From assembly GCF_024323335.1 (NCBI RefSeq), contig NC_066585.1:346138846-346202845 (forward strand): 64,000 nt of DNA, given 5' to 3'. Shown piece by piece: positions 56,108 through 64,000 of this stretch. The translations under genes and the position numbers were made by a program. The stretch comes from Lathyrus oleraceus (Eukaryota; Streptophyta; Magnoliopsida; Fabales; Fabaceae). Within the stretch, counting starts at the first letter, position 1. Each line of letters starts with the position of its first letter. The notes below the pieces were generated by a model. It did not search any database. It had not been told where the DNA came from and saw nothing but the letters and a program-made list of their open reading frames with translations.

Positions 56108-57850
56108 TGCCTGTAAAATAGCACTACATGTTTGGTTAAAAGAATAGGATTAGTGTTAGCGGGACGCTTCTTTGAGACGATGTCTTTCATGAATTTGGAT
56201 ATAAGGGAATTTGCTCCAAAGCTTCAGAGAAAGGAATGTTAATATCAAGTTTCTTGAACATCTCCAAGAATTTCTCGAAATTCTTCTCATTATTGTTCTT
56301 CTTTGTTCTTTGGGGATATGGAAGTCTGATGGTTAGTTTAGGATATTTCGATTTCTATTTCTCAACCACCGGTAACACAACAACTTGCTTTTTCTCATGA
56401 TCTCTAATTTCTAAATCCACTTCCAACAACTCGTCTTCTTCCACCTGTTTATTCACAGAACTCTCAATAGACTTACCACTTCTGGTCACAACAGCACTCA
56501 CATTATTATGTTCTCTAGGATTTAACACAGTTCCACTAGGTAGTGTAGTGGTGCTTGGGAATCGGCTAGTTGTTGTGCTATTTGTCTCGTTTGAACTTCA
56601 ATATTTTTTATAGATGTAGTGGTTATTCTCTAATTATTTATGGTTTCTTCTTGGAATTGAATATTGTGAGTTGCCATCTTTTCAATGGCTATTTCCCAAT
56701 GTGCTTTCTTAGGAGCTTGTTATTGTTGTAGTTGTTGAAACTGATTCTGGTAATGACCTTAGCCCTGTTGTTGAACATTCCCTTTCTGATCCTTCTAGGA
56801 GAAGTTAGGATGATTCTTTCACCCTGGATTATACGTGTTACAATAAGGGTTGGTCTGCCTCAAAAATATCATCTCCTCTATTTGTTTTGCAGTTGCAACA
56901 CAGTATACAATCAAATGAGGTCCGCCATAAATTTCACAACTAACATTCTAGGTCGGCTGAATTTGAGCTACCTATTGTGTACCAATATTCATTGCTTTAA
57001 GTTTCTTTTCAACTTCTGCAGCAAATGTGTCTTCTATCCTTATCTTATTTGTTTCAATCTTCATATAAATAACCCCTTTAGATTTACTTGAACACTTATC
57101 ATACAACTCTAAATGCTCATTTGCAGTTATTGCCTCAATGATCTTTTTAATACACGTGGCTGTTGAAAAGTTTGATGACCCACTAGTTATTGTATCAATC
57201 AATTGTTTTGTCTTCAATCGGAGACCATTGACAAACATCTGCATTTGCTCAGTCTAATATAAGTTGTGTGTAGGACAAGCAACAAGCAACCTCTTGAATC
57301 TCTTGTATGAATCACCAAGGGATTTACCCTCTTTTTGTTTGAAGTTCATAATGTCGTATCTTTTCTTGAGGAAAACTGAAGCTGGAAAATACTCATGCAG
57401 AAAAGTTGTTTCCATTTGTTCCCAAGTGGTGATACTTCCAGCACGTAATGAGTAAAACCATTATTCTGCATCTTCAGATAAGTTAAAAGGAAACATTCTC
57501 AACTTTTTTGCTTCTTCGTTGATTTTTCCCGAAAAAGTTCTCCTCTCAAGTTGACTAATGGTGCTAGGATGTAGCTGAAAGTTAGGCACATTCACCGGTT
57601 GGTTCACAATTGTAAGCCTACCACCAGGTGCATTTGTCATCCCATTGTCACCTAATAGTCTTTCTGGTGGTGGTGGATTTTCACCCATCGTTTCAAACCT
57701 CTTTCTCTGAATCTGAATTTGAGTGAATAGAGGGATGGTCTTCGTCTGATTCCATTCTTTCTAATTTAGCTTGTCTGAGTCTTGCACCGCAAAGTTCTTT
57801 CGATTTCTGCTTCAAAAGGAAAATCAGTTGAGGCCTTACCTCGTATAATA
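56108..57850 (-). pseudogene. Athila-like gag, decayed
   Basis: Minus strand. Recognisable blocks: MGENPPPPERLLGD start region (57688-57461), central Gag (57244-56972, QMFVNGLRLKTKQLID) and a following stretch with Q-rich sequence to ~56700; 56700-56110 is frameshifted. Closely related to the inverted copy at 60384-61420. Stops occur at ~57686, 57460, 57246, 56970 and others. The codon at the presumed Gag start is ATA here but ATG in the inverted copy. Confidence 0.85.
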
Positions 57851-59110
57851 ATATTAGAAACAGATTAGTTGATAAAGATCAAAATAAAAATAACAAAAAT
57901 TAAATTTTAGTTGCAGAGCAACAAAATTTCAATTGAACTAAATTTAAACTCTATTTTTGCCAAAAACTTGATCGGTAAAATAGCAAGTGTACTATTTTAG
58001 CCTATGTAGTAATAATAAGGAGATTTTCCCGAATGTCGATCTCAAGGACTGCGTATCAATAATGAGTTCTAATTATCGTTCAATCAAACAAAAACTAAAA
58101 TTGGGAATTGTTTTGCGAATTTATAAAAATAATTATGAATAAAATAAAGAGACGGTTTTAACGATTTTGACAGATATGAGCATCATGCTATGGAGAGTTT
58201 ATGATTCTTTCTTGTAACAATTATTAATCATCATTGCAACAACATATTTTACATAATAAACACCAGTTCTTAAAGTTATTTTCTCCTAAATCTTCAGTGA
58301 GAAAATCTTTAATCATCCATCCCTAATTACTATGTCGATAAATAATTACGGATGAAATTAAGCATTACTATATCAAGAATTATCTGGTTACTACAGGGTA
58401 ACCCTAGTCCTAGGAGATATCTACCATAGTATATTCTCATGAAAGCATTACCAACGGTGGTCCAACCTAGTTGTTAATCATACATTAATCTCAGTTTTTT
58501 CGAAAGATAAAGCATTACAAACATCAAGAGAATAATTTAATTATGAAAAACACATTATTATTGCAAATAGAGAAACATAGTCATTACATATCCAAATTAG
58601 GGACACCCCCTAGAATTGGGGGGTTTAGCTACTCATAATATTCAATGAAAACAAAATACAAAGTTTAGACATTACAGGTACTAAGATGAAATTGAATCTT
58701 CAATCACTTTCGTTCATGAAAATTCACCTTTCACCAAAGCTTTTGTGTTCTATAATATTTCTCTCTCTAGTACTTTTGTCGTCCAAGAAGAAGGCCACTG
58801 ATTTTGGCTTGGCAAAGATGGATGGGAGCTTTGTTTGCTACGGCCCATAGCAGGTGCTACAGATGGTCGTAGCAGACCACTATTTCTGTGACTTTTTCTC
58901 TAAAATTGGAGTTCCATCCGCACCTCTGTTACGACCCATAGCACGCACAACGGGTGGTCGTAGCAGACCATTGTTCCTTGGGCTATACTTTCCGATTCTT
59001 CGCTATTCTTCATAGTTTTTTCCAAAATCCTTCTTGAAAATTTATTTGAACCTGAAAATAGTAAAGAAACACAACCAAAACATAAAATGCGAAAAATATA
59101 AACAAACTAA
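57851..59110 (-). mobile_element. Athila-like 5' LTR (minus) with deleted PBS
   Basis: The LTR's inner end is near 57969 (CCGATCA on the minus strand). After it AGTTTTTGGC is followed at once by AAAAATAGAG: the rest of the expected TGGCGCCGTTGCCGGGGA-type PBS is gone. The LTR also lacks ~210 bp with the TATA-like region that the inverted copy has (59270-59425). Three CTGCTACG-type hairpins lie at 58840-58960. The outer boundary near 59110 is inferred from where homology to the inverted copy ends. Confidence 0.65.
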
Positions 59111-59250
59111 TAAAAAGCAGTGGTCTGTTATAGTCACCCGTAGCACCTACTACGGGTCGTAGCAGACAGAGCTCCCATCCATCTTTGCCAAGCCAGAACC
59201 AGTGGTCTGCTACGGCCACTTGTAGCACCTGTTACGGGTCGTAGCAGGCA
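58836..59250. repeat. CTGCTACG hairpin motif cluster (Athila LTRs)
   Basis: Variants such as GCTACGG...CGTAGCAG near 58838-58883, 58927-58970, 59125-59165 and 59200-59248, usually in pairs. They are in the inverted LTR pair and resemble those at 26426-26660. Confidence 0.65.
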
Positions 59251-60243
59251 GGCGTGTGTGTTTTTGGAAACTTTCCTTTTTCGGCCAAATTTGAAAATTA
59301 TTGGTGATTTGGCTATTTTCAGACCTGATTTATTGTCCAATTAAATCTAATTTATTAGGGGAATATGCAAAAAGGGATATCTTTTCTATTTAAGCGAGTT
59401 TTCTATCACATTTTGGGGACTTCTTCTTGGACGGAAAAAATATCAGCGAGAGAAATATTGGAGAACACAGAAGCTCTGGTGAAAGGCGGATTTTCATGAA
59501 AGGAAACGATTGAAGATTCAATTTCATCTTAGTACATGTAATGTCTAAACTTTGTATTTTGTTTTCATTGAATATTATGAGTAGCTAAACCCCCCAATGC
59601 TAGGGGTCTCCCTCATTTGGATCTGTAATGACTATGATTCTCTATTTGCAATAACAATGTGTTTTTCATAATTAAATTATTTTCTTGATGTTTGTAATGC
59701 TTTCTCTTTCGGAAAAACTGATATTGATGTATGATTAACAATTAGGTTGGATCGTCGTTGGTAATGCTTTCATGAGAATATGTTATGGTAGATATCTCCT
59801 AGGACTAGGGTTACCCTGTAGTAACCAGATAATTCTTGATATAATAATGCTTAATTTTATCAGTAGTTATATATGGACATAGTAATTAGGGATGAATGAT
59901 TAAAGGTTTTCTCACTGGGAATTTAGGAGAAAACAACTTTAAGAATTGCTGTTGGTTATGTAAAATATGTTGTTGCAATGATGATTAATAGTTGTTACAA
60001 GAAAGAATCATACACTCTACATAGCATGATGCTCATATCTGTCAAAACCGTTTAAATCATCTCTTTATTTTATTCGCAATTATTTTTATAAATTCGCAAA
60101 GCAAATCCCAACTTTAGTTTTTGTTTGATTGAACAACAATTAGAACTCATTATTGATATGCAGTCCTTGAGATCGACATTTGGGGAAATCTCCTTATTAT
60201 TACTACAGAGGCTAAAATAGTACCCTTGCTATTTTAGCGATCA
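59111..60243 (+). mobile_element. Second Athila-like LTR, plus strand, truncated at its outer end
   Basis: Aligns to the reverse complement of 57969-58995. Homology begins near 59115 without the ~110 bp that precede it in the other LTR. Carries a TATTTAAG TATA-like string at ~59385. Ends near GCGATCA (60243). Confidence 0.65.
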
Positions 60244-60249
60244 AGTTTT

Positions 60250-60267
60250 TCACGCCATTTTCGGGGA
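60250..60267 (+). promoter_or_regulatory. Degenerate Athila-type primer-binding site
   Basis: TCACGCCATTTTCGGGGA in place of the usual TGGCGCCGTTGCCGGGGA; five mismatches, placed a few bases after the LTR end. Confidence 0.6.
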
Positions 60268-60383
60268 CTGCCAAAATATAGAGTTTAAATTTAGTTCAAT
60301 TAAAATTTTGTTGCTCTGCCTAAAACTTAATTTTTGTTATTTTTATTTCGATCTTTATCAACTAATTTGTTTTTGATATTTTT

Positions 60384-61420
60384 ATGCGAGGTAAGGCCTC
60401 GGCTGATTTTCCTTTTGACGCAGAAATCGAAAAAACTTTGCATGAAAGACTCAGACAAGCTAAATTAGCAAGACTGGAATCAGACGAAAAGTGTTCGTCC
60501 ATTTACTCGGATTCAGATTTAGAGAAAGAGGTCAAAACGATGGGTGAAAATCTACCACCACCAAAAAGACTATTAGGTGACTATGGGATGGAAAATGCAC
60601 CGGGTGGTAGACTGACAATTATGAACCAACCGGTGAATGTGACTAACTTTCAATTGCATCCTAGCACCATTAGTCAACTTGAGAGGAGAACTTTTTCGGG
60701 AAAAATCAACGAAGATGCAAATAAACATCTACAAAGGTTTCTGACTATGAGCACCACTCTAAAGATAGATGGGCACACGAAGAAGCAAAAAAGTTGAGAA
60801 TATTTCCTTTTATCTTATCTGAAGATGCAGAAGAATGGTTTTGCTCATTACCTGCTAAGAGTATACCACTTGGGAACAAATGGAAACAACTTTTTTGCAT
60901 GAGTATTTTCCAGCTTAAGTTTTCCTCAGGAAAAGATACGACATTATGAACTTCAAACAAAAAGAGGGTGAATCACTTGGTGATTCATACAAGATATTCA
61001 AGAGGTTACTTGTTGCTTGTCCTACACACAACTTAGATCAGACTGAGCAAATGCAAATGTTTGCCAATGGTCTCCGATTGAAGACAAAACAATTGATTGA
61101 TACAACAGTTGGTGGCTCATCAAACTTCTCAACAACCACTGATATTAAAAAGATCATTGAGGCAATAGCTGCAAATGAGCATTTAGAGTTGTATGATAGG
61201 TGTTCAAACAAATCTGGAGGGGTTATTGATCTGAAGCTTGAAACAAATAAGATAAGGATAGAAGACGCGGTTGCTGCAGAAGTTGAAAAGAAACTTAAAA
61301 CAATGAATATTGATACACAACAGGTAGCTCAAATTCAGTCGGCCCAGAATGTTAGTTGTAAAATTTATGGCGGACCTCATTTGACTATATATTGTGTTGC
61401 AACTGCAAAACAAATAAAGG
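60384..61420 (+). pseudogene. Athila-like gag (inverted second copy), broken
   Basis: ATG at 60384 opens a frame of ~137 aa ending at 60797 after a frameshift; Gag homology resumes in another frame at ~60800-60945 and as an open stretch from 60946. Blocks shared with the minus copy: MGEN(L/P)PPPKRLLGD, QLERRTFSGKI, QMFANGLRLKTKQLID, ELYDRCSNKS. Homology to the other copy stops at ~61420, after AAACAAATAAAG, where copia-like sequence takes over within the same open frame (to 61452). Likely a recombination junction. Confidence 0.85.
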
Positions 61421-61800
61421 GGCTCGTTTCAATGAGAATGACAAGAGATTGAAAGGAAAATGGCCCATGAAGAACAAAGGGAATTTTCATAATTTTGGTG
61501 GAAAAGAGTCTCAAAATTCAAAGAATTCAACTTGTTAAAGGGGTGAGAGCAACTACAACAAACATGGTGGTCAAGGTAACTTTGGAGGTGAAAGGAAGAG
61601 GTTTGACAAGAGCAAGGAGCAGTACTACAAGTGTCAACGGTTCGGTCATTTTGCATAAGAATGTAATGCGGACAAGAAGGAATCTCAAGGGGATGAAGCC
61701 AAGGTTTCATGACAAGAGTTTGATGAAGAGAATACGTTCTGGGTCATGATCACGGAAGCGAATTGTAACAGCAAACAGCTGCGGGACAACAGCTCAAAGA
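61421..61800 (+). pseudogene. Ty1/copia-like Gag C-terminal fragment
   Basis: Translated in shifting frames it reads as a basic linker (RLKGKWPMKN), a glycine-rich part and a decayed CCHC zinc knuckle, KCQRFGHFA-stop-EC with the first Cys replaced by Tyr, then an acidic tail (QEFDEENTF). This is typical of legume copia Gag. Breaks: TAA at ~61536, stop within the knuckle at ~61658. No copia LTR lies between it and the Athila gag. Confidence 0.7.
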
Positions 61801-63343
61801 ATGCTTAAAAATTGAGTTGTGGTCGGTTAATGATGTTATTCCAAAATTTATGAACTATATATTCATATCACAATATATATTAAATATTGTGCTTGGATGA
61901 CAATTGTATAAGTTGAAAAAATGCTTCACACAATTGTCGTTTCTAGTATAAAGGTCAAATACATGATTTGGATCGCTTTTATAATTCTTGAGAAGAAAAT
62001 TGTGTTTCTTGTATTGCAGATCTTATTGATCTCATTCACTATGATAATGGGTTAATCTTGCAAGTTCATAAACTAGATCTCACTAGCGATCCATGTATAT
62101 ATTTTTTGACACTTCAATTTATTTCGAAAGAATATCGAAAGTTGAAATTGGATGAGGTGTATATTACCAACATAGAAAAGAGTTTTGTATACCCTAATAA
62201 AGTATCATGCTTAGGTAATGATTGACGCATACAATAGGGAGATAGATCTTAAGTTAATATCTGATTAGCTTGGAGTAAGCCTTAATAGTTGATCAGTATT
62301 GATTGTATATGTTTTTGTATCATGACCTTGATATATATTGTTTGTTAATATATATTTATCAGGCATTATATTTATTGTGTTACTTGTACATGACATAATA
62401 GAGTCCTTAAAATAATTAGTCTGTTTAATAATACATTAAGTGTTACTTAATCGTGAGACTTCATTAAACATAAGGATGTTATTCTTAAAGTATCCATAGT
62501 CAAACTTTATTGTCAAATAGGACAACAGTAATGCATAGAGACTATTATGTGAGTATATTGATGAATGTATCTCACAAGTCATGGATCTGAGATATCAAAT
62601 CTTCACGTAGGTATAAATATTAGGAGTAATATTTATACTGGATTGACTCACCAGGAGAATACTACATAGTTTTGCTAGATACCGCTCACTATTTATAATA
62701 TTAAATAAGTGATTTAATATTATTGATAATGTTACGATAACATATAGGGTCACACGCATAGAATATTGATAGTGGAATTGACGATTAAATTAAATAAAAT
62801 TTAATTTAATTATGTTTTAATAATATTTAAATCATTTAATACATTAGCATATATAATTTATTTGATTAAATTTGATTTAATTAAAAAATGAGAATTTACA
62901 GTTGATTAAATTAAATATGATTTAATTTAATTAATATTTTATTTTATTTTATTAAAAAAAGTTTAATTAAATATAGATAATATCTATTTAATTAAAATAG
63001 TTTTAATTAAATAAGATTGGACTTATTTTGAAAAAACCCAAAATAAGAGCACTTGGATTTTAGTAGCTCTATAAATAGTGGAGTTATTTCCCCTGTCAAT
63101 CATAATTATCAATTTTCTCAGAACAAGAGACGCTAGCACCGCATTCCACTTTATACTCGCGCGGATTTCATATAGAAGATGGTATTTTTCACGTTCGTGA
63201 TCAAAGCTAAAACATGCTTCAAAAGCCCATTCAAAATCCTTATGTTGTATTTCATTTATGATTAATGTTTAATTAAGATCCGTTCATCGGGATTGTTCCA
63301 CTAAGAGGTTAAATTTTAAAAAGAACTGTCATAAATCCCAACA
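61801..63343. other. AT-rich non-coding region, right part LTR-like
   Basis: No coding frame recognised. The last part has LTR-like traits on the plus strand: TATAAATAG at ~63070, a 250-bp leader-like stretch and a terminal ...ATCCCAACA at 63343, immediately before copia pol sequence. 62780-63020 is almost pure A/T with TTTAATT repeats. I could not find a matching start or a target duplication, so the nature is open (possible solo LTR or truncated element inserted in the copia remnant). Confidence 0.4.
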
Positions 63344-63439
63344 GATGCATCTTTATGTTCGGTACAACACTAATCTCATGGTGTTCGAAGAAGAAATTGA
63401 TAGTTGCATTTTCATCTTGAGGTTGGGTAATTACCACTT

Positions 63440-63740
63440 TGTCATGTGTGTGTCAAACCATATGGCATATGAATCTATTTGAGGAGCTGGACAGCACTGA
63501 GGGTGAGGTTGTCACACTCTTAGTTGACAACGTTTCCGCGATTAATCTTGCTAAGAACCCAATTGTACATGGGAGAAACAAACACAAAGATGAGGTTTCA
63601 CTATTTAAGTGAACTTGTTAGTGAAAGAATGTTACAATTGGGATATTGCAAAAATGAGGACCAAGTTGTTAATTTGTTGACTAAGGGAGTCACAAAATGA
63701 TGTGTTCAAGAGGTTAAAGATGAGCATGGACACAATATAT
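63440..63740 (+). pseudogene. Ty1/copia RNase H C-terminal fragment
   Basis: Contains the end of a copia RNase H: a W/H-MNLFEEL block, LLVDNVSAINLAKNP (with the usual final catalytic D) and HGRNKHK, followed by a shifted copy of the D-Q-V-x-x-L-L-T-K-G tail. Multiple stops after ~63610. Everything between Gag and this domain is missing or replaced. Confidence 0.75.
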
Positions 63741-63763
63741 TTGTAGCACTTGAATTAAGGTGG

Positions 63764-64000
63764 TGTATTGAAATTTTTATAGTAATTCAAGTGTTGTAAC
63801 CGATTATCACGAATTGGTAACCGATTACAACAAAGTTGAAGCTGAATTAATTTCCAAATTAATTAGTATCAGGTGTAACCGATTATCCACTTTAGGTGAC
63901 CGATTATAAACCCGAGTTTTTGTATTTTCTGTTATTATACTTGACCAAATTGTATCTCAATTAATTTGTAACTCCTATATAAGTGTTTATGATGCACTTT
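63764..64000 (+). mobile_element. Ty1/copia 3' LTR, start only
   Basis: TGTATTGAAATT follows a purine-rich GAATTAAGGTGG, as expected of a copia 3' LTR. Four GTAACCGATTA-like units occur at ~63797, 63820, 63875 and 63897. It runs off the window end. Confidence 0.65.

Noticed and set aside
61800..63343. Host gene or transfer from organelle in the AT-rich region
   Set aside because: No coding frame, RNA gene or organellar sequence recognised; LTR-like signals are more consistent.

Overview
This window is plant repeat DNA: a nest of LTR retrotransposons with no host gene, rRNA, tRNA or CRISPR array that I can support. Very large Ty3/gypsy elements of the Tat/Ogre type dominate: LTRs of 4.5-5.2 kb, an ORF upstream of gag, an intron between protease and reverse transcriptase, two RNase H domains, and tandem repeats in a long 3' untranslated region. 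With Athila/Cyclops-like and Ty1/copia fragments of legume type, this points to a legume of the pea/vetch tribe (Fabeae).

Layout. 1-4538 is an Ogre LTR (first ~201 bp outside the window). 4539-5985 is part of a second Ogre-type LTR on the minus strand. 5986-6159 is a 174-bp piece of an Athila env-like gene. At 6160 the sequence jumps into an Ogre internal region ('Ogre-1', plus strand): leader, ORF1 (7121-8821), gag-pro (9352-12647), intron (12648-12925), RT/RNase H/aRNase H/integrase (12926-16406), repeat-rich 3'UTR (16407-19108) and 3' LTR (19109-23846). The same minus-strand LTR fragment and Athila env sequence follow again (23847-25981). The order shows that the first LTR is not Ogre-1's 5' LTR. 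The best reading is a ~19.3-kb tandem duplication with a breakpoint at 6159/6160.

25293-29647 and 55272-59.1 kb are one decayed Athila-like element (minus: LTR, gag, pro, RT, integrase, env-like). It is split by a solo Ogre LTR (29648-33344 plus 53740-55271, target duplication CCATC). That solo LTR is split by a complete minus-strand Ogre ('Ogre-2', 33345-53734, target duplication CTATG). From ~59.1 kb a second Athila-like 5' end runs the opposite way (head to head), joins a Ty1/copia gag fragment at ~61.42 kb, and is followed by AT-rich, partly LTR-like sequence, a copia RNase H remnant and the start of a copia 3' LTR.

Every coding region except ORF1 carries stop codons or frameshifts, so all copies look non-autonomous now, although Ogre-2 and the duplication look young (about 1-2% divergence by hand count). 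The most notable non-coding signals are: (i) a module repeated two or three times in each Ogre LTR that can fold into the same two-hairpin shape with compensatory changes; (ii) a ~27-bp periodic array in the 3'UTR complementary to the element's own primer-binding site; (iii) a palindromic double telobox in each U3. Alignments and counts here were made by eye.
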